64,000 bases of DNA from Pseudooceanicola sp. Lineage in GTDB: Bacteria; Pseudomonadota; Alphaproteobacteria; Rhodobacterales; Rhodobacteraceae. The position numbers and the translations under genes are program-made. This document shows, piece by piece, positions 8,761 through 18,100 of this stretch (positions within the stretch are counted from its first letter, which is position 1; the number at the start of each line of letters is the position of its first letter). The notes beneath the pieces are model-generated. The model was not told where the DNA came from, did not search any database, and worked only from the letters and a program-made list of their open reading frames with translations. The stretch spans positions 58,118 to 122,117 of the forward strand of contig NZ_JARGNH010000010.1 in NCBI RefSeq assembly GCF_029213205.1, written 5' to 3'.

Positions 8761-10767
8761 TCAGATGTTGTCCGGGCGGAACCCCAGTGCCTTGTCCTGC
8801 TTGCGGGCGCGGCGCACGGTGTCGGCACGGCGTTTGCGCCCGCGCCGCTCTGACCGGGCCTGGGCGAGGTTGCGCAGAAGCTCGGCCAGCGGGCTGGGCA
8901 GACGGCCGGGCCAGCGGGCCGAGAGGGCGCGCAGCACCCGCACCATCCCCGGCGCCATATCGGCAAACAGCGGATCCTCAAGCGAAACATAGGCGGCGGC
9001 GGAGCCGCGCTGACCCTGCCGGGCGCTGCGCCCGATCAGCTGTCGGTCGATGCGCGACGAGCTGTGGAATTCGGTCAACATGACATGCAGCCCGCCCTTG
9101 GCCTCGACCGCGTCGGTCACCGGAATATCGGTGCCACGCCCAGCCATATTGGTGGCGACGGTGATCCGCCCCGGCGCCCCGGCCTCGGCCACGATCCCGG
9201 CCTCGTCCGCATCCTGGCGGGCGTTCAGCACCACCGGCGACGGCCCGGCGGCGCGCAGCCGTTCGGCAATGGCTTCAGAGGCGGCGACCGAGCGGGTGCC
9301 GATCAGCACCGGGCGCCCGCTGCCGGCGATCCTTGCGGCATCGCGCGCCACGGCGACCCAGCGGTTTTCGGCGCGGCCATAAAGCCGGGTGCGTGCCATT
9401 CGACGGCGTATGCGGCGATGCGTTGGCAGCCGCAGCACCGGGCGCCGGTGGCTGAGGCGCAGCTCACGCGCGACCTCGCGCGCGGTGCCGGTCATCCCGG
9501 CGAACCACAGATAGCGGGCAAAGAAGGTCTGATAGGTGATCTGCGCCAGCGTCTCGCGGCTGCCAGACCGCTCGACCCGTTCCTTGGCCTCGATCATCTG
9601 GTGCAACCCGCTTTGCCATTGCCGGTCGGGCATCACCCGCCCGGTGAATTCATCAACGATGGCAAGGCCGTCCTCGGTGACGATATAATCCTCGTCGCGG
9701 GCATAGAGATGCAGCGCCGAAAGCGCCTGGACCAGCGCCTCGCGCCGGGCCATTTCCGGGATCAGCGCCGGGATTGGCGGCACCAGCCCGGCCAGAACAT
9801 CAGCGGCGGGCGGCAGCAGGCGCAGGCTACGCGCCTTGCGATCCAACTGGAAATGGGTGCCCGGATCCAGCGTCGCGGCCAGCGCCAGCATCACCTCATC
9901 CGCCGCACGGGCGGCATCGCCACCGGGGCGTTCGACGGTGATGATCAGCGGCGTCTGCGCCTCGTCGATCAGGATGCTGTCGACCTCGTCGATTACCGCA
10001 AAGCCGAGGCCCCGGGTCAGGATCCGGGCGCTGTCGCGGCCGCCGTCCCCGCCCAGCATCCGCCGGGCAATTGCGGCCAGCGCGGTGCGGTCGCGGCCCA
10101 GCGCCAGCCGGTCCCGCAGATAGTCAAAGGTCACGTCGGAATTGGTGGTGAAGACGACATCAGAGCCATAGATCGCCGGGCGCAGGTGATGCTCGGTCTC
10201 TTCGGTAATGACACCATGGGTCAGCCCAAAGGCCTCCAGCACCGGGGCGAGCGTCTCGGCATCGCGGCGGGCGAGGTATTTGTTGACGGTGATGACATGC
10301 ACCGGCACCCCGGTCAGGGCCACCAGAACCGCCGGGATCAGCGTGGTGATGGTCTTGCCCTCGCCGGTGGCCATTTCGACGATCTGGCCACGGGTCAAGG
10401 CCAGCCCACCGGTGATCTGCACCGGATGATGGCGCATCTGCAACCGGCGAAAGGTCATCTCGCGCACCCCGGCGGCGACGATCCGCATCGGTCGCCCGCG
10501 CAGCCCGCGCGCCAGCAACAGCGGCGCTTGCGCCCGCACCTCGGCCACCAGAGCGACATCGTCAAGCGCCGCCAGCCGTCGCCCGATGCGGATCACCGCG
10601 CCGGTCTCGATCCGGGCTCTCAGTCCCGGCCCCCTGGTCGCCCGGCGCAGATAGGACAGGGCGGTGCGCACCAGTTCGTCGGATCGCCTTGGCGTCAGCG
10701 CTCGCCGCTCGGGCTCGGCGGTGTCGGCGCGTTCCGAGGTCTGCCAGGGCCGCGCCGCGTCAGACAT
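8761..10767 (-). CDS. SecA-like ATPase, shortened (accessory preprotein translocase motor)
   Basis: 668 residues against roughly 850-900 for housekeeping SecA. All core SecA motor motifs are present: the Q-motif region MRHHPVQITGGLALTRGQ (111-128), Walker A ATGEGKT (133-139), DEVDSILIDEAQTPLI (260-275), FTGRVMPDRQWQSGLHQ, the GMTGTA motif, ATNMAGRGTDI and RQLIGRSARQGQ. The protein ends soon after the last helicase motif, so most of the helical scaffold/wing and the C-terminal zinc-binding Cys tail used for SecB and lipids are missing. The start overlaps the upstream M50-HlyD gene by eight bases, so translation is probably coupled. It is most likely a dedicated motor for a product of this operon, namely the 11,625-residue protein; a general Sec role is unlikely given its size and location. 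Confidence 0.9.
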   Translation of the reverse strand: MSDAARPWQTSERADTAEPERRALTPRRSDELVRTALSYLRRATRGPGLRARIETGAVIRIGRRLAALDDVALVAEVRAQAPLLLARGLRGRPMRIVAAGVREMTFRRLQMRHHPVQITGGLALTRGQIVEMATGEGKTITTLIPAVLVALTGVPVHVITVNKYLARRDAETLAPVLEAFGLTHGVITEETEHHLRPAIYGSDVVFTTNSDVTFDYLRDRLALGRDRTALAAIARRMLGGDGGRDSARILTRGLGFAVIDEVDSILIDEAQTPLIITVERPGGDAARAADEVMLALAATLDPGTHFQLDRKARSLRLLPPAADVLAGLVPPIPALIPEMARREALVQALSALHLYARDEDYIVTEDGLAIVDEFTGRVMPDRQWQSGLHQMIEAKERVERSGSRETLAQITYQTFFARYLWFAGMTGTAREVARELRLSHRRPVLRLPTHRRIRRRMARTRLYGRAENRWVAVARDAARIAGSGRPVLIGTRSVAASEAIAERLRAAGPSPVVLNARQDADEAGIVAEAGAPGRITVATNMAGRGTDIPVTDAVEAKGGLHVMLTEFHSSSRIDRQLIGRSARQGQRGSAAAYVSLEDPLFADMAPGMVRVLRALSARWPGRLPSPLAELLRNLAQARSERRGRKRRADTVRRARKQDKALGFRPDNI

Positions 10768-12910
10768 CGAAGGACCGCAGGAACAGCGCCCGGACCGCGC
10801 GTGCCACCCGAACGGCCAGCGGTTTGGCGGTGAAGTTCAGCCGCACATAGGCACGCATGCCATAGGCCGGGCGGGTGCCTGCGGGCAGGCCAAGGTCGAA
10901 CTGGAACAACCGCGTCGCACTGCGCAGCGACCCGTCCTGCCCCGGCACCGTGGCAAAGGGCCCGCCACCGTCCAACGCCAGCACCGGCGAGGGCAGGATA
11001 TCGTCGCCCGCCGGCACCACCCGCCGCACCTCGGCCGGCATCACCCGGTCGGGCGCGTCGGCCAGGCGCAACTCGATCCCGCGCAATTCGCGCTGCATCA
11101 GGGCGGCCAGCGCTTGCGGCATTGCCACCCGGATCACCGGATCGTTCTGTGGCAGGATCTGCCCGATCACCGCGCCACGCGCCAGGATCCGCCCTTCGAG
11201 CCCGGTGGCGGCGGGCAGGTTCAGCCTGCCGGGCAAGGCCGCCGTGACTTCCAGCTCGGCCAACCGGGCGTTGGCATCATCGCGGGCGGCAGCGGCTTCC
11301 TCGACCCGGCTGCGCGCCTGGATCACGTTGGCGCGGCCCTCGGCCCTTGCGGCGGCATATTGCGCCTGCGCCTTTTGCAATCGCGCCGCGCGGATTCGCG
11401 CCTCGGCCTCCAGATCCGGGGCCGCAAAGCTGACGATCGGCGCGCCCGCGGCCAGGGTGGCGCCATGCGCGGCATGCAGTGATACGATCCGCGCGGTTTG
11501 TGGGGCCCGCAATATCGCCTCTTCCGGCAGCCAGACGACACCCTGCACCACGGCGTAATGCGGCAAGGGCGCGGCAAAGACCAAGGCGCCCAGCCCGAGC
11601 GCGGTCAGCGCCGCCCCCAGCACCGCCCGTTGACCGACGCGCTGGATGCGCGGATCGGTCAGCCCCTTTTGCGCGGTCTTGAGGATTGGCCAGGCCAGCA
11701 TCAGGGTGATCGACCAGATTGCCAGCAGCACCCCGACCAGCCGGTAACTGCCCGCCACGAACAGTGCGATACTGACCGAAATCATCAGCCGATAGGCGAA
11801 AGCCGCCGGCGGGTAGAGCGCAAACCAGGTCCGTTCCCAGCCGTTGATCTGCATCCGGGTGCGCGCCCGTTCGCCGGTGCCGAGGATATGGACCCGCACC
11901 ATTTCGCCCCACCAATCGTTGCCGCGTTTGGCCAGGTTCGGGATCTCGATCAGATCGCAGAGCACATGGTAGCCGTCGAATTTCAGCAGCGGATTGCCAT
12001 TGACCGCCAGCGTCGACAGGCCCGAAATGATCATGGTGTTGAACAAGACCGCGCGCACCACCCCCGGCTCGGCCCCGATCCAGAGGAAAAAGGCGCAGGC
12101 GGCGATCACCAGTTCCACCACCACCCCGGCCGCCGCCACCGCCGCGCGGTCCCACTTGCTGGGAAAGGCCAACGAGGCCGAGGCCTCGACGTAGGGGATC
12201 GGATAAAAGGCGATGAACATCAGCCCCATCTCATGCACCTCGCCGCCACGGCTGCGCACCGCGACACCATGGCCGATCTCGTGCAGGGCCTTGACCAGAG
12301 GATAGATCAGCGCGATCAGCCCGAGGTTTTCCAGATCGAGAAAGCCCTCAAGCCCGCGCGCGGTCAGCGCCGCCCAATGCAGTGGCAGAAAGGCCAGCGC
12401 CGTGGCGATGATCGCAGCGGCCAGCAGCCACCAGAGGGCGCGGGGCAGCCCCCCCAGCAGCCGCACCAGACCAATCAGGAACCGGTCCGGGTCGATCAGC
12501 GGCAGGGTGATCGACAACGGGTTCAGCAGCAGCTTTTTCCACTTCTGCGCGCGGTCCTTGTCGCGGCGCTCCAGCAGATCGTCGAGCATCGGCGTGTCGG
12601 CATTGTCCAGCAGGTCGGACTGGTGCAGCTGGCTCAGCAGGCGGACGATTTCATCCTGGGTCGGGGCGTCCTCGGCCAGCCGGGTTTGCAGGTCTTCCCA
12701 GATCGCCTGAATGGTGCGGGTGCCGTCGAGCCGCCCGGCGACCTCCTGCGCGGCGGGGGTCAGGCGGTGGACCTTGGTGCCGGTCGGGTCACTCAGCACA
12801 TACCAGGGCTGGCCAAGATAGATGTTGCGCACCACCCGCACGTCGCGGCGCAGCCGGGGCCTGGCGCTGCTGATCCGATACCAGTCGTTGGAATGATGGC
12901 TGTCGCTCAT
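10760..12910 (-). CDS. PqqD-like / M50 intramembrane metalloprotease / HlyD fusion
   Basis: 716 residues with three parts. Residues ~18-103 form a PqqD-like winged-helix domain (RPRLRRDVRVVRNIYLGQ, then HRLTPAAQEVAGRLDG), the fold used as a peptide-recognition element in RiPP pathways. Residues ~150-450 are a polytopic membrane segment with the M50 site-2-protease zinc motif HEIGH (210-214) and the distal ligand motif NPLLKFDGYH (306-315). Residues ~455-716 are a HlyD-type adaptor with lipoyl-like halves (LRAPQTARIVSLHAAHGATL), an Ala/Arg-rich coiled coil, and a beta-barrel end. The gene overlaps its upstream neighbour by ATGA and its downstream SecA-like neighbour by eight bases. Family knowledge: M50 enzymes cut transmembrane or leader segments. 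Inference: it recognises, cleaves and passes on the leader of the giant protein. Confidence 0.9.
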   Translation of the reverse strand: MSDSHHSNDWYRISSARPRLRRDVRVVRNIYLGQPWYVLSDPTGTKVHRLTPAAQEVAGRLDGTRTIQAIWEDLQTRLAEDAPTQDEIVRLLSQLHQSDLLDNADTPMLDDLLERRDKDRAQKWKKLLLNPLSITLPLIDPDRFLIGLVRLLGGLPRALWWLLAAAIIATALAFLPLHWAALTARGLEGFLDLENLGLIALIYPLVKALHEIGHGVAVRSRGGEVHEMGLMFIAFYPIPYVEASASLAFPSKWDRAAVAAAGVVVELVIAACAFFLWIGAEPGVVRAVLFNTMIISGLSTLAVNGNPLLKFDGYHVLCDLIEIPNLAKRGNDWWGEMVRVHILGTGERARTRMQINGWERTWFALYPPAAFAYRLMISVSIALFVAGSYRLVGVLLAIWSITLMLAWPILKTAQKGLTDPRIQRVGQRAVLGAALTALGLGALVFAAPLPHYAVVQGVVWLPEEAILRAPQTARIVSLHAAHGATLAAGAPIVSFAAPDLEAEARIRAARLQKAQAQYAAARAEGRANVIQARSRVEEAAAARDDANARLAELEVTAALPGRLNLPAATGLEGRILARGAVIGQILPQNDPVIRVAMPQALAALMQRELRGIELRLADAPDRVMPAEVRRVVPAGDDILPSPVLALDGGGPFATVPGQDGSLRSATRLFQFDLGLPAGTRPAYGMRAYVRLNFTAKPLAVRVARAVRALFLRSFDV

Positions 12911-14778
12911 GGCAGCCAGCGCCAGCTGAGCAGTTTGAGCCGGACCAGGGTGCCGCGCAGCCAGGCATGGGCCAGCGAGCTCCGGCCCACCTCGATCTTG
13001 GCCACCCCCTTGAGGCCGGGGCGCAGCCCGGCGGGCGGGTCGTTCACCAGCGCCTCGATACGAAACCGGTTCTCGCCGTCGCCGGGGTCAGACACCGCCG
13101 CGATCGACTGCACGGTGAACGGCACCGGCCGGTCGGGCAGTCCGGCCAGCACGGCGCGGCCCAGCTGCCCGGTGGCGACCAGCCCGAGGTCGAATTCGCT
13201 CACCTCGATGCGCAGCCGCCAGCCGTCCTGGCGCGCCACCTCGAACAAGGTATCGCCACGGCTGACCGGCGCGCCGATCCGCTGGCTCAGATCGCCCGAC
13301 ACGATCAACCCGTCAATCGGCGCGGTGATGGTCAGCCGGGCCAGCCGCGCGGCGGTCAGGTCAGCGGCGGCGCGGGCCTCGGCCAGATCGGCCGTGGCGA
13401 TGGCGGCGGCGGCCCGATCGCCCTCGGACAGCGCTGCGCGCAGGGCTTGCCGCGCCTCGTCGATCCGGGCGGCAGCGGCGGCGGCCTCAAGCGTCAGATC
13501 GCGCGAATCCAGCCGCGCCAGCCTGTCTCCCGCCCGCACCTGCTGCCCGGCCCGGGCGGGCGCTTCGGCCAGGAACCCGTCGACCGGCGCCACGGCGGCC
13601 TGTTGCTCGGCGCCCTCCAGGGTGGCCTCGGCGCGCACCCGCAACCCGGTCTGGATCAGGAATGGCAAGGTCAGCGCCAGGGCCAGGGTCAGCGTCGCCA
13701 GGCTGATCGCCGGACGTCGCCCGAACACCGCGCCCAGCCCGCGCCCGGCCCAGTCGCGCAACCGGCCCGACAGCAGCCGCCTTTCGTCATATTTGGCCTT
13801 GAGGAGTGGCGCCAGCGCCGCCGCCACCAGCTGCAATTCCTCTGCGGTGCCATCGGCGAGAGCCACTGCAGCGTCACCGGCGCGGCCGCGTTCCAGCAAC
13901 AGCACCCCGACCGGCTGACCGCGCACCAGCAGCGGCGCCGAGATCAGCGCCCCGGCACCCAGATCCCGCGCCAACAGCCGATGCGCGGCGTCGATCATCT
14001 GCCGCCCGGCCTCGGGTGCGGGCCAGGTTACCGGCACGCCCTGCGCCAGCGCTTCGTCCATCGCGGCCTCATAGGCGGCGACGGCCTGCGCCTTGCGACC
14101 AAAGGCGGCAACCCGGCTCAACGCTTCAAGCCGGACCCGGCCCCGGCGCTGCATGCCGATGGCGGCAATGTCGAACCCGGTCAGATCGGGGATCGCATTG
14201 ACCAGCGCCAGCGCCGCGCCGTCGAACCGCGCATGTGACTCACAGGCCGCCAGCAGACCGGTCAGCAATTGCGCGCTGCTGGCCTGCTTGCGCCCCAGCG
14301 CCGCCTGCCCCTGCATCAGCCGCGCCTCGATCCAACCGCATGACCAGTGCAATTCACGCATCAGAGCGCGCATCGCTGCGCCATTCGGATGCTGACCCAG
14401 CGCCAACACCAGAATCCCCTGCACCGTGCCGCCGCTGTCAATCGGGTAGCCAAGCAGGGTGTCGCTTTCGCCGCGCTGCAACAAAGGCTCGGGCTTGCGC
14501 AGCATCGCCTCGGCCAGGGTCACCAGCCGGTCGGTTTCCGCCTCCGCCACCTGCCAGCGCGCGGCCAGGCCCAGACGGCCGCCGTCACCGCGCAGGAACA
14601 GCGCCCCAGCCTGAGCGGTGGCGATCCGGTTGGCGGCGATGGCCAGCCAGCCCTGCAGGAATTCCGCCCCGTCCACCGGGTCGAGGAATGCGCGCCAGGG
14701 ATCCGCCGGAGCTGGCCGGGCGGCGGCGGTCGATGCCTCCGGTTCGGGGTTGTCTTGCGGTGTGCTCCGGCCTTCCAA
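12907..14778 (-). CDS. GAF-domain HlyD-family membrane adaptor
   Basis: 623 residues. The N-terminal ~340 residues look cytoplasmic and contain two GAF-like sensor domains (around 35-150, and 160-340 including ALISAPLLVRGQPVGVLLLERG). One transmembrane helix follows at ~355-375 (ISLATLTLALALTLPFLIQ). The periplasmic part is HlyD/MFP-like: lipoyl half AAVAPVDGFLAEAPARAGQQ, a helical hairpin rich in Ala and Arg, the second lipoyl half ITAPIDGLIVSGDLSQRIGA, and a beta-barrel ending GLRPGLKGVAKIEVGRSS. A cytosolic GAF module on an adaptor is unusual and suggests signal- or ligand-controlled export. It begins 7 bases after the DUF3467 gene and overlaps the next gene by ATGA. No ABC or RND pump gene is nearby. 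Confidence 0.88.
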   Translation of the reverse strand: MEGRSTPQDNPEPEASTAAARPAPADPWRAFLDPVDGAEFLQGWLAIAANRIATAQAGALFLRGDGGRLGLAARWQVAEAETDRLVTLAEAMLRKPEPLLQRGESDTLLGYPIDSGGTVQGILVLALGQHPNGAAMRALMRELHWSCGWIEARLMQGQAALGRKQASSAQLLTGLLAACESHARFDGAALALVNAIPDLTGFDIAAIGMQRRGRVRLEALSRVAAFGRKAQAVAAYEAAMDEALAQGVPVTWPAPEAGRQMIDAAHRLLARDLGAGALISAPLLVRGQPVGVLLLERGRAGDAAVALADGTAEELQLVAAALAPLLKAKYDERRLLSGRLRDWAGRGLGAVFGRRPAISLATLTLALALTLPFLIQTGLRVRAEATLEGAEQQAAVAPVDGFLAEAPARAGQQVRAGDRLARLDSRDLTLEAAAAAARIDEARQALRAALSEGDRAAAAIATADLAEARAAADLTAARLARLTITAPIDGLIVSGDLSQRIGAPVSRGDTLFEVARQDGWRLRIEVSEFDLGLVATGQLGRAVLAGLPDRPVPFTVQSIAAVSDPGDGENRFRIEALVNDPPAGLRPGLKGVAKIEVGRSSLAHAWLRGTLVRLKLLSWRWLP

Positions 14779-14785
14779 AGCGGAC

Positions 14786-15121
14786 TCAGTCCTTCAACGG
14801 GCCATACCGTCCCTCGTATTCACCGATGAGCTCATTCAGCACCTCGCGCAGTTTTCCGGCGGCATGCGGGCTCATGATGATGCGGTGCTGGATCTCGATC
14901 TCCAGATCGCCGTCGCTGCGGTCCCAACTCTGGTTGAGGCCAAAATTGATCACCACCTCTTCGCGGGTGCTGGTCGCGTTGCAGACGTTGCAATAGGAGC
15001 TTTTCATATGGCTGGTGTCCAGACGCACCCGGCGCTCGTCTCGGGGGGCCGGTTCCGCGACCGGACCGGTATCCTGCGCCCCCTCAGCGGCGGGTTGGGA
15101 GGTTCCGTTCTTCTTGACCAT
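14786..15121 (-). CDS. DUF3467 family protein
   Basis: 111 residues. The core matches DUF3467: a SYCNVCNATSTREEVVINFG strand pair and SPHAAGKLREVLNELIGEYE, the helix that ends the domain. The first ~30 residues are a low-complexity Pro/Glu/Ala tail. DUF3467 proteins are small and cytoplasmic with no proven biochemical role; the CxxC pair (CNVC) here could bind a metal or form a disulfide but is not a general family hallmark that I know of. It begins three bases after the stop of the giant gene and ends seven bases before the GAF-HlyD gene, so it is an integral member of the operon. A chaperone or adaptor role for the giant protein is conceivable but unsupported. Confidence 0.85.
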   Translation of the reverse strand: MVKKNGTSQPAAEGAQDTGPVAEPAPRDERRVRLDTSHMKSSYCNVCNATSTREEVVINFGLNQSWDRSDGDLEIEIQHRIIMSPHAAGKLREVLNELIGEYEGRYGPLKD

Positions 15122-15124
15122 GGT

Positions 15125-18100
15125 TCAGCCTTCACTCGATTCGTTCATGTCCGACAACAGCATAGCATGACGCGCCCGCTTGCGATCCGACGCGCCAGAG
15201 GTGGTGCCGGGGCGGGCGATAACCGTGCCGCTCATCAGCGCCAGCGCAGTGAAGGGCGACAGGTCGGTGGTCTCGGCGGGCGCGATATGCAGTGCCGCGT
15301 CGTCCTGGGTTTCGACGGCGGTCGCGGCGGCGTCGGGCAGATCGGCCTCAACCTCATCGAAACACATCCGGTGCTGCGCGGGCAGTGGCGATGAAGCTGC
15401 CGGATCTGTGCCTGCGGCCCCTTTCGGCAGCGGCGTCAGGCGATAGAGGTCACCCGCCTGCGCGTTCTCGGGCGCGGTGCCGATCAGGCAGAGCGCGCCA
15501 TCCTCGGCGCTGACCGCGATCGGCGTCGCATCGGGCGCCACCCTGGTGATCCCGTTCAGTCGCCACAGCTGATCCGGGTCGGCCAGATCAGCGGGCGAGC
15601 CGTCAAAGCAGAGCCCAGCGCGGGCCGCCCGCGCCGCCGCGCCCTGGCTGTCGGCCCCGTCCTCGACCGGCACCAGGCAAAGCGGCACCGGCAGGCTGTA
15701 GCGCAGATAGAGCAGCCCGTCGCTGCGCCCCGCGCTATCCTCCTGCGCCGCGCTGAGCAGCGATTGGGCATCACCCTGCTGGCTGTCGGACGACATCCGC
15801 AAGCTGAACAGATCCGCCGCGCTGCCGCTGCCAGCGGCGGTGATGTCGTCGCTGGCGCCATCGGTGCCACTGCCGGGCGTGCCGCCAAAGACCGGCGGAT
15901 CGACCGGGGTGACCGAGGTTCCGGGCAGCGGCCGCAACAGGTTCGGGTCGATGAAGCGCCAGGCGTCGAGACCGACAAGCTCATCCTCGGGCAAGGCGGC
16001 GAAGCGCGCCAGATCCGAGGTCGTCACCCGGCCATCACCATCGGCGTCGCCGCGCCGCGCGATCAGCGCGATCACCCGCGCTTCCGAGGCGGCGGGGTTG
16101 GTCGGCGCGGCAGCAAAGCTGGCAACAGACGGGACCGCCAGACGGCTCTCCTGTGGCGCCGGATCGGCGGTGGCCTCGCCGTTGATCTCGACCACCCGGA
16201 CCGACAGCGGCCCGCCGGAGGTGGCATAGGCGGCCCCGGCCAGCGTCCGCCCGATCAGCCGACCGAGCTCCAACATCCCGGCCTCGGGCGCGGTCTCAAA
16301 ACCGATGCGGTAGCGCGCCTGCCCGGCCAGGCCGCCGTCATCGACCCGGCTGACGCTGACGCCGGGGATCGACGACAACAGCCCGGTCACAGCCATCACC
16401 GTGCTGTCCCAGCCGATCTGCACCACCAGACTGCGCAGCCCGCCGGACTGATCCATGCTCAGGGCCAGACCGTCGCCGCGAAGGCCCAGCGCCTCACCGG
16501 CGATCTGTACAGCGCTTTGCAGGCGCAGGGTAACCGGGGTCTCGACGATGGTGATGCTGCGTTCCTCATAGCCGAGCGGCCCGGCCTCGAGCACATCCCA
16601 GCGGCTGCGCCAGCCCAGATCATCCGCCGTCAGCCGCAACCGATAGATGCCCGGCGGCAGCGCATCGGCGCTGGCCAGGAAGGTAAAGCCCATCGCATCC
16701 GCATCCGGCACCAGCGAGCCACGCACCGGGTTGCCCGCCGCATCCAGCAGGACCACATCCACCGGTTCCGCCGGGCGGCTATCCAACCGGTAGGGGTTGG
16801 GCAGGCCGGTATCGACCCGTTCGTTGAAGCGCACATTCACGCCCCAGGCGCCCGAGGTGACACGGGTGACGCGCAGGCCCGGGGTGACCACTTCGATCAC
16901 CTTGGTGGCGGTGCCGGTGGCACCGTCGTCGTCGCTGGCCGAGGCGGTGACGGTGAAACGGCCCAGCCGCTCATAGCGATGGGTCGCGCCACTGGCGCCT
17001 GCCGCCAGAGTTTCGCTGCTGCCGTCGCCCCAGTCGATGCTCACCGGGCTGATCGCATCGCCGCCCGGATCGCTGACGGCAACACTTACGCTGGCGAGGG
17101 TCTCGACCACCGAAACCTCTGGCGCGATCAGCGCGATCTCCGGCGCGGCGTTGGTGACATCGACGCTCAGGGTCTGGCGCGCGCTGCCGCCCTGCCCGTC
17201 GCTGACGAGAATCCGGAAAATGCTGTTTGCCGGGCCATCCGGCGCAACCCAGCCGAGCACGCCCTGCGGCGTCAGGCTGGCCGTCTCGGGCCCATCCTCA
17301 AGCGTGTAGGTCAGCGTGTCGCCATCGGCATCACGGGCCAGAACCTGAAGCCTCAGCGTGTCGCCCTCGGTCAGGCTGACCTGACGGGTCGCGGCCAGCG
17401 CCGGGGCATCGTTCAGCGGCGCGACACTCAGGTTCAAAACCGCCGGCAAGGGCCGGAACACCGCATCGCGGGCGGTGAAGCGCAGGCTGTCGCTGCCGCT
17501 GAAATCCGCTGCCGGGGTATAGCGCCAGAGTCCAGGTTCGACCGCGGTCAGGCTGCCGTGCTGCGGCTGGCTGTCGATCTCATAGGTCAGCGGATCGCCC
17601 TCGGCATCGCTGACCAGCAGGCGCAGGTCGATCAGCGCCGAGCTGTCTTCGTCCAGCCGCACCACCGCGCCCTGGGTCAGCACCGGCGCGGTGTTGGTGA
17701 ACCCGCCCGGCACGTCAAAGGCGAAATCGGTGATCGTAACCTGCGAGGCCTGCGCCCCGAAACCGATCAGATCAAGCGACAGCGCCAGCCGCGCCGGATT
17801 GCCCAACCCGGTGAGGTCGATGGTGATCCTGCGGGTCACGGTGCCGTCGCCATTGACGGTTTCCGCCCCCGCGGTCACCCCGGCCGCCAACCGCAGCGCG
17901 CCATTCGCCTGCAGGTTCAGCGCCGCGTCGGTGTCGGTGAGGCCCGGGATCACAGCCAGCGGCGCGCCGAGATTGTCCAGCAGCGCCATCTCAAAGGCAT
18001 CGGGCGGCGTGTCGCCGGACACCGGCAACAGGCTGCGCAGGTTAAAGCTGAGCTGGCTCGCGCCGGTGGGCGGGGTCAGGGCGCGATAGGCCGATGTCCG

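Noticed and set aside
5160..8990. Long minus-strand open frame opposite the CHAT gene
   Set aside because: It is antisense to a gene with clear signal peptide, Sel1 repeats and CHAT motifs. Its composition (Arg, Gln, His, Gly-rich) is typical of high-GC antisense frames.
11498..13918. Long plus-strand open frame opposite the HlyD-type genes
   Set aside because: Low-complexity Arg/Gln/Pro-rich antisense artefact; the minus strand has recognisable PqqD, M50 and HlyD motifs.
15125..18000. RTX type I secretion signal at the C-terminus of the giant protein
   Set aside because: No GGxGxDxxx nonapeptides are present; the C-terminus is not of the RTX type.
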